Source: Clostridium sp. UBA5530
Lineage (GTDB): Bacteria > Bacillota > Clostridia > Clostridiales > Clostridiaceae
Length of the DNA: 17,983 nucleotides
Direction: 5' to 3'
NCBI GenBank assembly: GCA_002423705.1
Contig: DINW01000053.1
Span: 1 to 17,983, forward strand
Shown here: piece after piece, positions 1 through 7,430 of the stretch
How the letters are laid out: every line of letters begins with the position of its first letter
How positions within the stretch are numbered: position 1 is the stretch's first letter
Program-made: the position numbers and the translations under genes
The notes under the pieces: generated by a model
The model's database searches: none
Told to the model about the DNA's origin: nothing
What the model saw: the letters and a program-made list of their open reading frames with translations, nothing else

Positions 1-727
1 CAGAATTTAGAGCTAGCAAAAATAATTATGGTTCAAGGAAAATAAAAAAGGAATTAGCCAAACAAAATATAGTGGTTTCAAGAAGAAAAATAAGAAAAAT
101 TATGGATAAATATAGACTTGTTTCTAATTATACTATAAGGCAGTATAAGGTACATGAAACCAGCTGTAACGAGAATAAAACAGAAAATATAGTTAATAGA
201 GAGTTTGGCAATAGAGGAGATTTAGAAATAGTAGTTAGTGATCTTACATATGTTAATGTAGCTGGAAAGTGGCATTATATATGTTTATTAATCAACCTCT
301 TTAATCGAGAAATAGTAGGCTATTCAGCCGGAGCTAAAAAGGATGCTAGCTTAGTTTATGAAGCCTTTATGAATACAAATATAAATTTAACTAAGGTTAA
401 TATATTTCATACTGATAGGGGTAATGAATTTAAAAATAAAGTAATAGATGAAGTTTTAGAGGCCTTTAAAATAAAGAGATCTTTGGGTAAAAAAGGTTGT
501 CCCTATGACAATGCTGTTGCTGAGGCAAGTTATAAAATTATAAAAACAGAATTTGCATTTAATAGAATATTTAAAAGTCTAGATGAGATTAAGAAAGAAT
601 TAAGGAGATATGTGCTTTGGTATAACAACAAACGTATCCATAGCTCACTTAACTATATGACACCAGTTGAATATAGATTAGCAAATATGACCGAATAAAT
701 ATTGTCTAAAAAAGTGTTGACAATCCA
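1..727 (+). mobile_element. IS3-family insertion sequence, right part (left end outside window)
   Basis: The segment contains an IS3-type DDE transposase reading frame open to the left edge of the window, followed by about 29 bases that end in a sequence like an IS3 right terminal repeat (the stretch around 702-727, with TGTCTA and TTGACA). From base 728 the sequence reads in frame into an unrelated gene remnant (brxL C-terminus), so the element most likely ends at or within a few bases of 727. The left end and any target duplication lie outside the window, so the exact boundary is inferred. Confidence 0.75.
3..698 (+). CDS. IS3-family transposase OrfB (DDE integrase domain), 5' partial
   Basis: This is the catalytic subunit of an IS3/IS150-type transposase, which cuts and joins the element's ends. 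The frame is open from base 3, before the first in-frame GTG at 72, and this extra N-terminal part reads like the HTH_21 region (YGSRKIKKEL), so the gene starts outside the window. Counting from the codon at 72, the rve integrase core shows D57 (SDLTYV), D115 (HTDRGNEF) and E151 (NAVAEASYK). The second and third are 35 residues apart, the classic DD(35)E triad. The C-terminus has the usual WYNNKRIHSSLNYMTPVEY motif. The catalytic core looks intact; whether OrfA and the frameshift window are intact cannot be seen. Confidence 0.93.
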   Translation, partial: EFRASKNNYGSRKIKKELAKQNIVVSRRKIRKIMDKYRLVSNYTIRQYKVHETSCNENKTENIVNREFGNRGDLEIVVSDLTYVNVAGKWHYICLLINLFNREIVGYSAGAKKDASLVYEAFMNTNINLTKVNIFHTDRGNEFKNKVIDEVLEAFKIKRSLGKKGCPYDNAVAEASYKIIKTEFAFNRIFKSLDEIKKELRRYVLWYNNKRIHSSLNYMTPVEYRLANMTE

Positions 728-886
728 TTGCAAGTGTGTTTTGATGCTAGGGCAAAGAAGATACTGCTACCAATGGCAAATGCAGCAGATATAGCAACAG
801 TGCCGCCAGAACTGTTCGCTAAGTTCCAAATAATGTTTTATAGCAATGCTGAAGACGCTGTATTTAAGGCTTTGGGAGTTCAGTAA
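728..886 (+). pseudogene. brxL: brxL remnant: C-terminal ~52 codons of the BREX Lon-like protein
   Basis: The frame reads FDARAKKILLPMANAADIA, then VPPELFAKFQ, and ends FKALGVQ before a TAA at 884-886. I recognise this as the extreme C-terminus of BrxL, the Lon-related AAA+/protease-like protein of type I BREX phage-defence systems, with the conserved PxxLFAKFQ and FKALGV tail. Only about 52 codons remain. Upstream the frame runs straight into the right end of the IS3 element, with no start codon or ribosome-binding site, so the gene is 5'-disrupted by the insertion. The rest of brxL and any other BREX genes would lie to the left, outside the window. brxL is usually the last gene of a type I BREX cluster, which fits the terminator 80 bases downstream. 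Family assignment is from memory of the C-terminal motif. Confidence 0.78.
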
Positions 887-966
887 ATTAAAGAAAAATA
901 GCATATATAAAGAAACGCGGTATAGAATATTAGTGAAATTAATAATAACAGAATAGACGTTGTGTG

Positions 967-1000
967 AAAATACTAGGTTGAAGAAAGACCTAGTATTTTT
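967..1000 (+). terminator. Rho-independent terminator after the brxL remnant
   Basis: AATACTAGGT (969-978) pairs perfectly with ACCTAGTATT (988-997), and flanking A and T bases lengthen the stem. A short purine-rich loop and a T-tract to 1000 complete it. It probably marks the 3' end of the former BREX operon. Between the brxL stop (886) and the small ORF at 1076 I see nothing else convincing. Confidence 0.8.
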
Positions 1001-1075
1001 ATTAGCAGACATAATCATATAAAAAAGTTTTCCTCAATACAATTCTAATATAAGGAATTATTAAGAGGGATTAAA

Positions 1076-1261
1076 GTGGCAAAAATCCAAACAGAAATCA
1101 AATTTGGTAATGAAAGTTTAGAGAAATTAATTGATGAGCTAATTAAAGATAAAATAAAAGAAGTAACTAATATGCTTAAGAGTGGGAAAATTACTTCCTA
1201 TAAACAAAAAGAAAATCATCCATCCAGCAATATAGATAAAAAGGTGGGTGAAAAAAAATGA
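1076..1261 (+). CDS. Small coupled protein upstream of serine recombinase (61 aa, unknown function)
   Basis: A 61-aa ORF with a GTG start, chosen because AGAGGG at 1064-1069 is well spaced before it. Its TGA overlaps the ATG of the recombinase (ATGA, 1258-1261), so the two genes are translationally coupled. The protein is lysine/glutamate-rich. Its first ~40 residues are probably alpha-helical (SLEKLIDELIKDKIKEVTNML), followed by a basic, probably disordered tail. No domain is recognised. Tight coupling to a large serine recombinase suggests an accessory role such as a directionality or assembly partner, but that is inference from position only. Confidence 0.6.
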   Translation: MAKIQTEIKFGNESLEKLIDELIKDKIKEVTNMLKSGKITSYKQKENHPSSNIDKKVGEKK

Positions 1262-2817
1262 GAAAAGTTTGGAATGTAGCAATATATGCAAGAGTTTCTA
1301 CAGATAAAAAAGACCAGAGTGAATCTATACCAGCCCAAGTTGGGAACTTAAAAAAGTGGCTTTTAGAAAAGTCTAGGGATGACAAAGAGGCTATATATAA
1401 TCTCATTGATGTTTATGAAGATGAGGGTATGACAGGGTCAAACTTTGATAGAGATTCATTTATTAGAATGAAGGAAGATATGGAAGATAAAAAGATTAAT
1501 ATGGTGCTTACAAGAGATTTATCTAGGTTTTCAAGAAATTATGTTTTAGCAGGATATTATCTGGAGGACTATTTTAAAGTTAATAATGTAAGGTTTATAT
1601 CTGTTTTAGACAATGTAGATACGGAAAATGAGTTTAATGATATAATACCCTTTAAAAATATCCTCAATGAAATGTACATTAAAGACTGTAGTAAAAGGGT
1701 AAGGCTTGCATTAAATGATAGGATGAATCGAGGCTCATCCATTGCCAGTAAGCCTCCCTACGGGTATAAATTTGAAGAACACTATGAAGGTAATCAAAAG
1801 ACAATAGTTTTAATTGAAGAAGGGGGAGAAACTACGGAAGTAGTTAAAGAAATTTTTGCTTTGTATATAATGGGCTGGGGTGCTGGTAGAATTGCAAACC
1901 ATTTAAATAAAAAAAGCATAGAATCACCATCTGCAAGACTTAAGAATTTTAGAAGAAAAAAATTTGGCATATGGACTAATAATACTATATTCTCCATACT
2001 TAGGAATCCTAAATATGGTGGATACATGGTGCAGCAACGTTGGAAAAAAGTGAGTTATAAGGTGAAAAAAATAAAAACTACAGAGAAGCATGAATGGATA
2101 TGGGGAGGGGAGTTCCAAGGAATAATAGACAAGGAAACCTTTAAAAAGGTACAAGGACTTCTTAAAGAGAGGAGCAATGGATATAGATATAAAAATGGAG
2201 TTCTTCATCCATTTTCCAGAATATTAAAATGTGGTGATTGCCATGGTGCAATGACCTATAGGGCAAAATATAAGGGGTATAAATGTGTTAATAGTCAAAT
2301 GGGAGGTCAGAGATGTACGTCTCATAGTGTAAAGGAAGAATATTTAGCAGAACTTATAGGAACGAACCTAAAAGAGATAATAGATAAAAATATAAATAAG
2401 GATAAATATTATGATTCCATAAAAGATATAAGAATTGATAATAATTTTGAAAAAGAATTAGTCACAGTTCAGCAGCAGTTATCCACATTAGATGGTAAAT
2501 TTCAGAGGTTATATGAGGATAAATTAATGGAAGTAATTACAGAAAGAAACTTTACCAATATGGCTGAGGTTATTCAGGACAAACAGGAAAAACTTCTTAA
2601 AAGAAAAGGAGAATTAGATGAAATAATTAGTAATAATTCAGATACTGATGATTTACTTCAAATATATAGGGATGAAATAGATAAGGTATTAGAAGTAAAA
2701 GAAATGGATAGAGTCTTAGTAGAAACCTTGGTAGAAAAAATTATTGTAACAGAGAACAAAGATAAAAAAGAAAAGAATGTAGAAGTTTATTTTAAATTTA
2801 GTAATAATCAATCTTAG
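1258..2817 (+). CDS. Large serine recombinase / integrase
   Basis: A 519-aa site-specific recombinase of the large serine family, which integrates and excises mobile elements through a 5'-phosphoserine intermediate. The N-terminal resolvase domain (about 1-150) has the catalytic YARVS motif with R12 and S14, and the SRFSRN motif with R90 and R93. The 'recombinase' DNA-binding domain follows (about 160-310, KPPYGY, then the WT-x-TI--ILRNPKYGG region). The zinc ribbon has cysteines at 325, 328, 343 and 353. A long coiled-coil segment (about 395-500) then leads to a short C-terminus. All signature residues and domains are present and the length is typical (450-550 aa), so it should be active. 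It sits between a BREX remnant and the abrupt junction into manC, so it is the best candidate for the enzyme that moved the island. Start ATG has GGTGGG at 1243-1248. Confidence 0.92.
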   Translation: MRKVWNVAIYARVSTDKKDQSESIPAQVGNLKKWLLEKSRDDKEAIYNLIDVYEDEGMTGSNFDRDSFIRMKEDMEDKKINMVLTRDLSRFSRNYVLAGYYLEDYFKVNNVRFISVLDNVDTENEFNDIIPFKNILNEMYIKDCSKRVRLALNDRMNRGSSIASKPPYGYKFEEHYEGNQKTIVLIEEGGETTEVVKEIFALYIMGWGAGRIANHLNKKSIESPSARLKNFRRKKFGIWTNNTIFSILRNPKYGGYMVQQRWKKVSYKVKKIKTTEKHEWIWGGEFQGIIDKETFKKVQGLLKERSNGYRYKNGVLHPFSRILKCGDCHGAMTYRAKYKGYKCVNSQMGGQRCTSHSVKEEYLAELIGTNLKEIIDKNINKDKYYDSIKDIRIDNNFEKELVTVQQQLSTLDGKFQRLYEDKLMEVITERNFTNMAEVIQDKQEKLLKRKGELDEIISNNSDTDDLLQIYRDEIDKVLEVKEMDRVLVETLVEKIIVTENKDKKEKNVEVYFKFSNNQS

Positions 2818-2842
2818 CATGAATAAATTCTTTTATAGTAAG

Positions 2843-2870
2843 TTTAAAAAGAAGTAGGATTTGGTATAAT
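2843..2870 (+). promoter_or_regulatory. Probable sigma-A promoter of the HipA-like cassette
   Basis: TATAAT at 2865-2870 is preceded by TG one base upstream (extended -10). A weak -35 (TTTAAA, 2843-2848) lies 16 bases upstream. About 120 nt of untranslated leader follow before the GTG at 2997, including three copies of TGGAAC (2892, 2903, 2932). Confidence 0.55.
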
Positions 2871-2996
2871 GTAGATAGGAATAAAGAACAATGGAACGGT
2901 GATGGAACCAGGGCGCAATAAAGTGAAACAGTGGAACTCTAAAATTGAAAAGGTTAATGAAAAAGTTAACATACTGTATTGAGAAGAGGTGATTTT

Positions 2997-3764
2997 GTGA
3001 TAATTGATAATTTAAGAGAGTTAAGTCTTACTAGTACGTCAAAAGGTATGTTGTATAAATGTATAGGAAATATAGGCGGGAAAAAAGTTTTTATCAAGAC
3101 AGGAACTAAACTAAAAAATAAATTTTCTACATTAGAACCAGTTAGTGAAGTTATTGCTAGTGAAATAATTAGAAAATTTAATATAGAATGTGCAGTTAAC
3201 ATTTTAAGTAAAATGAAATTACCTAATTTTAATGAAGAAGTATTAGTTAATATATCAGAAAATTTTTTGGAATATGATGAAGGGTTAATGAGTATTAGAA
3301 GTATTTTGGGTAATACTAGCAGAGAAAATCTGTATGATAAGGTTATAGAAATAATTCCAAATTTCAAAGTAGATATAGATAGAATGATAGTAATGGATTT
3401 TTTAATAAATAATATTGATAGACATTTAAGAAATTTTAGTGTTGTAAGCAGAGATAGAGATATTATAAAATTTGCTCCTCTTTATGATCATGGATTATGT
3501 TTATATGCAGATATTCAAGATTTTGAATTAGAGCAAGATGATAAAGAAACTTGGGAAATGATAGACGAATGTAAGCCATTTTGTGAATCACATTATAAAC
3601 AATTAGATTTAATTGGAGATGTTAAGTTGCCTAAAGTACCTCTAAAAGAATTATTTGATATAGTAGACAAGTACAAAGAACATTTATCAGAATTCAGAGT
3701 TGAATGTATTAAATATTTACTGGAGACTAGATATAATTATTTAGTAGAGAAGGGGATTTTATGA
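2997..3764 (+). CDS. HipA-like serine/threonine kinase domain protein
   Basis: A 255-aa protein resembling the catalytic part of HipA/CtkA-type kinases. The GTG at 2997 is preferred over an upstream TTG (2979) because AGAGGTG at 2984-2990 sits 6 bases before it. From this start, visible motifs are K34 in VFIKTG (ATP-binding lysine), the E56 region (EVIASEI), D141 in NNIDRHLRNF (catalytic loop of the HipA family, normally NDxHxxN) and D164 in PLYDHG (metal-binding, DFG-like). The protein is much shorter than HipA (~440 aa): it lacks the N-terminal subdomain, and a similar domain is encoded by the next gene, whose ATG overlaps this stop (ATGA). No HipB-like DNA-binding antitoxin is seen. HipA kinases are toxins or signalling kinases that phosphorylate targets such as aminoacyl-tRNA synthetases; the target here is unknown. 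Confidence 0.75.
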   Translation: MIIDNLRELSLTSTSKGMLYKCIGNIGGKKVFIKTGTKLKNKFSTLEPVSEVIASEIIRKFNIECAVNILSKMKLPNFNEEVLVNISENFLEYDEGLMSIRSILGNTSRENLYDKVIEIIPNFKVDIDRMIVMDFLINNIDRHLRNFSVVSRDRDIIKFAPLYDHGLCLYADIQDFELEQDDKETWEMIDECKPFCESHYKQLDLIGDVKLPKVPLKELFDIVDKYKEHLSEFRVECIKYLLETRYNYLVEKGIL

Positions 3765-4234
3765 TAGATAAGTATATATTAATGTTTAAAGATGTTCCAG
3801 TTGGAGATCTTACTTATGATACAAATGCTAAGAAATTTAATTTCACAAAATATGATGAAATAACAGATAGAAAATATCTACCATTAGGTATGTATAGTTA
3901 TAAAAATTGGAATGTTGAGTATAAACCTTCTCATGATGATATTATTTTTTGGCTTGAGGATAGAGTTGTTCCAAAAGAAAGAGCAAATATAGATGAAATC
4001 TTAAACGTAATGGGATTAATAGATTATGATTTTTGGGAGTTATGTAGAAGAACCAGAGCCATGTGTATGGAGGATTATTTTTGGCTAAGTAAAGGTGAAA
4101 AGTATGAGGATGTTCATATAAGATATTTAGCAGAGCATAATAGAATAAATGAAACTCCAATACCTTTTGAAGTGGAGGAATATCCTGCCGAATATAAAGT
4201 TATAGGAAATAAAATAGTTAAGAATATAACTTAA
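3761..4234 (+). CDS. HipA N-terminal-domain-like partner of the kinase (157 aa)
   Basis: A 157-aa protein starting inside the stop codon of the kinase (ATGA), with AGAAGGGG just upstream. The opening LMFKDVPVGDLTYD followed by LPLGM resembles the small N-terminal subdomain of HipA/CtkA proteins (short strands, 'xVGxLxYD'). The middle part W-x-x-R-x-VPKERANIDEIL-x-x-x-GL, followed by a D-Y-F-W motif (residues about 85-112), resembles the segment that precedes the kinase fold in full-length CtkA-like proteins. It thus seems to be the missing N-terminal half, encoded separately and downstream. In HipBST systems the separated N-terminal domain (HipS) acts as the antitoxin, so an antitoxin or regulatory-subunit role is a reasonable inference. 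Homology is by motif recognition only. Confidence 0.55.
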   Translation: MIDKYILMFKDVPVGDLTYDTNAKKFNFTKYDEITDRKYLPLGMYSYKNWNVEYKPSHDDIIFWLEDRVVPKERANIDEILNVMGLIDYDFWELCRRTRAMCMEDYFWLSKGEKYEDVHIRYLAEHNRINETPIPFEVEEYPAEYKVIGNKIVKNIT

Positions 4235-4235
4235 T

Positions 4236-4270
4236 TAATAAAAAAAGACCCCTATCGTCTACAACGGGAC
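4236..4270. other. Island / manC junction (candidate attachment or deletion endpoint)
   Basis: Just after the stop of the HipA-partner gene at 4234, the sequence passes within ~20-30 bases into reading frame clearly belonging to mannose-1-phosphate guanylyltransferase (TATCIGLSAI from about 4269). An in-frame TAA at 4239-4241 and the lack of any start or ribosome-binding site show that the gene's 5' part is missing. The exact breakpoint lies between about 4242 and 4268 and cannot be fixed without the uninterrupted allele. Confidence 0.6.
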
Positions 4271-5081
4271 TGCTACCTGCATAGGTTTATCTGCCATAAA
4301 GCTGTTGAAAAAGGACAAGGACGCTGTTATGGTGGTGCTTCCTTCAGACCATTACATTGAAGGTGAAAAGGAATTTGTAGATACCTTAAATCAAGCCATA
4401 GAGATAGCAGAAAAAAAGAGAGGCCTTGTGACTATAGGGGTACCGCCTACAAGGCCTGAAACAGGATATGGATATATTCAGATGGGACAAAGAGTAGCTG
4501 GAACGATAGCTACCTTTAAAATAGAAAGATTTACAGAAAAGCCCAATATAGAAGTTGCCAAGGATTTTCTTTTAAATGGAAGTTATCTATGGAACTCTGG
4601 GATGTTTATATGGAGAGCTGATGTATTTTTAAGAGAAATGGAAAAATATTTACCAAAGATGTATAGGGGCCTTATGGTGGTGTACCAAAATATAGGTGAG
4701 GCCAATGAGATGGAAACCATAAGAGAGCAATATAATATTATAGATGGTATATCTGTTGATTTTGGGATAATGCAAAGAACAAGGAAGGCTTACGTGATAA
4801 AATGTGAATTTTTATGGGATGACATTGGAAGTTTTTCAGCATTAACTAGATTCCTAAATCATAAAGATGGAAATTATTTATCAGACAATGTGTATTTAAA
4901 CCAAAGTGAGAACTGCTCTATATTCAGTAATGAAAGACTAATAATAGGATTCGGAATAAAGGACTTAGTTATAGTAGATGCAGGGGATGTAATATTAATA
5001 ATGGAAAAGGAGAAAGATCAAGAGGTTAAACACCTTTTTAACGAACTTCAAGATAATGTAGAGTATTATAAATATCTATAA
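4251..5081 (+). pseudogene. manC: Mannose-1-phosphate guanylyltransferase, 5'-truncated by island
   Basis: The intact enzyme makes GDP-mannose from mannose-1-phosphate and GTP for surface polysaccharides. The preserved frame has TATCIGLSAI, then VMVVLPSDHYI (residues that bind the sugar nucleotide), PTRPETGYGYI, FTEKP, LWNSGMFIWR, and the C-terminal SVDFGIM and WDDIGSF motifs, ending in DLVIVDAGDVILIMEKEKDQ. Family members are ~350 aa. About 80 N-terminal residues, including the GGxGxRLWPxS nucleotide-binding signature, are absent. The only in-frame start (TTG at 4305) has no ribosome-binding site and lies inside the conserved domain, so a functional product is unlikely. A strong terminator follows immediately. 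The missing 5' part may lie on the far side of the island. Confidence 0.85.
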
Positions 5082-5122
5082 AGAAAAGAATCTGCCTGTA
5101 AAGTGGCAGATTCTTTTCTTTA
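5081..5122 (+). terminator. Strong Rho-independent terminator after manC
   Basis: A perfect 16-bp inverted repeat (5081-5096 with 5105-5120, AAGAAAAGAATCTGCC and its complement) with an 8-base loop, ending in a T-rich run. It begins on the last base of the manC stop codon. Confidence 0.9.
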
Positions 5123-5125
5123 TGG

Positions 5126-5154
5126 TAGATAAATAATATTGTGTAAAATATAAT
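5126..5154 (+). promoter_or_regulatory. Probable promoter of the two-component genes
   Basis: TAGATA (5126-5131), a 17-base spacer and TATAAT (5149-5154). The response-regulator TTG start lies 34 bases downstream of the -10. No TCAC boxes like those ahead of the transporter operon are seen here. Confidence 0.5.
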
Positions 5155-5188
5155 TAAAGATATCTTATATTACAAGAGGTGTATTAAA

Positions 5189-5881
5189 TTGGACAACACT
5201 AAGATTTTAATTGTTGATGATGAATATAGAATAAGAAAATTAGTAGGGGATTTTTTAAAGCCAAAGGGATATTCAATTTTAGAAGCTGATGATGGAGAAG
5301 ACGCATTGGATATGCTAGAGGAGTGCAAAGATTTAAGTTTAATAGTTTTAGATGTGATGCTGCCTAAATTAAGTGGATGGGATGTGCTGAGAGTAATAAG
5401 GAAAAGTTATAAAATCCCAGTTATAATGTTAACAGCTAAAGATCAGGAGGAAGATGAGCTAAATAGTTTTGTTTTAGGAGCTGATGATTTTGTTCAAAAG
5501 CCGTTTAGTCCAAGCATTTTAGTGGCTAGGATTGAAGCTCTATTAAAAAGAAGTCACGGATATGATGATAAAGATGTTTTTCAAGTAGGTGCAATAAAAC
5601 TAGATGATAAAAGAAGAAATATATCTATAGATGGTATGTATGTAGAGCTTACTCCCAAGGAATATGAACTTCTCCTATATCTAATAAAAAATAAGGGGGT
5701 AGCTTTATCACGAGAAAACATACTGAATAATGTATGGAATTATAATTATTATGGAGATTTAAGAACTGTGGATACTCATATAAAGCAATTAAGAGCCAAG
5801 CTATCTACCAAAGGTAAATATATAAAAACAGTAAGAACTATAGGGTACAGATTTGAGGTGGATGAAGATGAAATCCATTAG
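5189..5881 (+). CDS. OmpR/PhoB-family response regulator
   Basis: A 230-aa two-component response regulator. The receiver domain (about 1-120) has the acidic pair D10/D11, the phospho-acceptor D55 (LIVLDVMLP), T82 and K104 (QKPF). The C-terminal winged-helix trans_reg_C domain (about 130-226) includes ELTPKEYELLLYL, the ILNNVW segment, VDTHIKQLRAKL and the TVRTIGYRFE tail. The TTG start is supported by AAGAGGTG at 5174-5181. The stop lies 14 bases inside the following kinase gene, so the two are coupled. Its probable target is the array of four TCAC boxes at 7431-7467 ahead of the adjacent ABC transporter operon (inference from position and spacing). The exact family member cannot be named. 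Confidence 0.94.
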   Translation: MDNTKILIVDDEYRIRKLVGDFLKPKGYSILEADDGEDALDMLEECKDLSLIVLDVMLPKLSGWDVLRVIRKSYKIPVIMLTAKDQEEDELNSFVLGADDFVQKPFSPSILVARIEALLKRSHGYDDKDVFQVGAIKLDDKRRNISIDGMYVELTPKEYELLLYLIKNKGVALSRENILNNVWNYNYYGDLRTVDTHIKQLRAKLSTKGKYIKTVRTIGYRFEVDEDEIH

Positions 5882-7307
5882 AGGTAAGCTGACTCTTTTA
5901 ATAATAGGTATTATAGTCTTTGTTTTATTATCCTTTGGTATATTAAATACATTGTATTTTGAGAAGTATTATATAGAATATAAAAAATCAGATTTGAGGA
6001 AAGCATTTAACAACTTATCTTATATATATACTGAAAATAAAGATGAATTATCTTTAAGCTTAGAAGGCTATGAAAGTTCCAAAGGGTTAAGATTTGTGAT
6101 AGTGGATGAGAATCTTAAAACTATATATAGCACCAAAGAATATATCCAAGGAAGTAAATCCATAGGAACCAAAGGGAAAATGCTGAAAGTAAATATGAGC
6201 TTTTTTCAGAATCCACCTTATATAGAACAGAGACACGATGCCAAAGTAGATGGGGAGTTCTTAGTATTGTATGGGTTAATACACATAAATAATGCCCCAT
6301 TATATGTAATCATAGAGACTCCTATATCTGCAATAAAAGATAGCATATATGTTACTAACTCATTTTTCCTTAAGATAGCTTTAGTTGTAATAGCTATAAG
6401 CTTAGTAATAATAACTATAGTCACTAAGAGCTTTACAAAACCAATTAAGGAAATAAATAAGAAAACTAAAGAAATGGAAAGGTTAAATTTTTCTGATAAA
6501 ATAAGCCTAAAAACTAAAGATGAGCTAGGTGAATTAAGCAATAGTATAAATTCTATGTCTAACCAACTAGAAATAGCCATAAGAGGATTAACGGAGGCTA
6601 ATGAAAAATTGAAAGAGGATTTGAAGGAAAAAGAAAAAATTGATGACATGAGGAAAGAATTTATATCTAATGTATCCCATGAATTAAAGACCCCTATATC
6701 CCTTATAATGGGCTATGCTGAAGGGCTAAAGGTTAATATAAATGAGAGTCAAAGAGAATTTTATTATGAAGTTATAATAGATGAGGCTCAAAGGATGAAT
6801 AGCCTAGTGAGAAAGCTTTTGTATACTTCTAATATTCAGTGCAAAACAAGTCAATTAAACAAGGAACATTTTTACTTAAAGGAATTGATTAAGTGGATAG
6901 TAGATAAAAATTCTTTAATTATAGATGAAAGGAACATAGAATTGGAATTAGTGTTTCAGGATACAGACTATATCTTTGCTGATAAGGAGAAGGTAGAGCA
7001 AGCAATTACAAACTATTTAACCAATGCCATTGATTATACAGATATAGGAGGCAAAGTTAGAATAGAAGTGAAAAAACATGATGAAAAGGTAAGGGTTTCA
7101 GTGTTTAACACTGGCAAAAACATAGAAGAGAAGCATATAGAAAAAATATGGGAGAGCTTTTACAAGGTGGATGAAGCAAGAACCAGGAGCTATGGTGGTT
7201 CTGGACTTGGATTATATATAGTAAAAACTATAATAGAGGCCCATGAAGGGCAGGTTGGAATGAAAAATAAACATAATGGAGTGGAATTTTGGTTTGAGCT
7301 CAAGTGA
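5868..7307 (+). CDS. Sensor histidine kinase of the transporter-linked two-component system
   Basis: A 479-aa membrane sensor kinase that should phosphorylate the upstream regulator. The ATG at 5868 is chosen because GAGGTG (5855-5860) sits 7 bases before it; ATG at 5862 is an alternative. From 5868: a first membrane segment at about residues 8-30, an extracytoplasmic sensor region of ~130 aa, a second membrane segment at about 167-186, HAMP linker to ~240, HisKA with the phospho-acceptor H271 (SNVSHELKTPIS), and an ATPase domain with N-box NYLTNAIDYT, G1 box VFNTGKNI, F-box-like WESFYKVD and G2 box GGSGLGLYIVK. The G1 box has N in place of the usual D, a variant seen in other Firmicute kinases. 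The stop codon TGA overlaps the edge of a dispersed repeat. Confidence 0.92.
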   Translation: MKSIRGKLTLLIIGIIVFVLLSFGILNTLYFEKYYIEYKKSDLRKAFNNLSYIYTENKDELSLSLEGYESSKGLRFVIVDENLKTIYSTKEYIQGSKSIGTKGKMLKVNMSFFQNPPYIEQRHDAKVDGEFLVLYGLIHINNAPLYVIIETPISAIKDSIYVTNSFFLKIALVVIAISLVIITIVTKSFTKPIKEINKKTKEMERLNFSDKISLKTKDELGELSNSINSMSNQLEIAIRGLTEANEKLKEDLKEKEKIDDMRKEFISNVSHELKTPISLIMGYAEGLKVNINESQREFYYEVIIDEAQRMNSLVRKLLYTSNIQCKTSQLNKEHFYLKELIKWIVDKNSLIIDERNIELELVFQDTDYIFADKEKVEQAITNYLTNAIDYTDIGGKVRIEVKKHDEKVRVSVFNTGKNIEEKHIEKIWESFYKVDEARTRSYGGSGLGLYIVKTIIEAHEGQVGMKNKHNGVEFWFELK

Positions 7308-7400
7308 AACTTAGTTTCAGTTCCACCCAAATATTAGTTGAACTTATCTAGGTTTGTAGCTGGTGATAACTCCAGACTAAAGCGGATGGGTGTTGCAACA
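7305..7400 (-). repeat. Dispersed structured repeat, copy A (inverted orientation)
   Basis: Read on the - strand this segment aligns with the copy at 14514-14640. Shared blocks are CTTTAG-CTGGAG-TA, the CAGCTAC region, ATAAGTTCAACTAA and AAACTAAGTTTCA. It lacks the full ACTCCACCT hairpin arm seen in copies B and C. Its edge coincides with the TGA stop of the histidine kinase (7305-7307). It separates the two-component genes from the transporter operon. Confidence 0.7.
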
Positions 7401-7430
7401 GGAGAATAATTCAATAAAATGGATAAATCC

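Noticed and set aside
767..1018. 83-aa ORF on the - strand over the brxL remnant
   Set aside because: It lies antisense to the recognisable BrxL tail and the terminator, has no domain and no convincing start.
2966..3367. 133-aa ORF on the - strand
   Set aside because: Antisense shadow of the HipA-like kinase; leucine/isoleucine-rich composition comes from AT-rich sense codons.
4305..5081. Functional 258-aa manC from a TTG start
   Set aside because: Homology continues upstream of the TTG, there is no ribosome-binding site, and the nucleotide-binding N-terminus is missing; treated as a pseudogene.
6218..6649. 143-aa ORF on the - strand
   Set aside because: Antisense to the histidine kinase membrane and HAMP region; no start signals.
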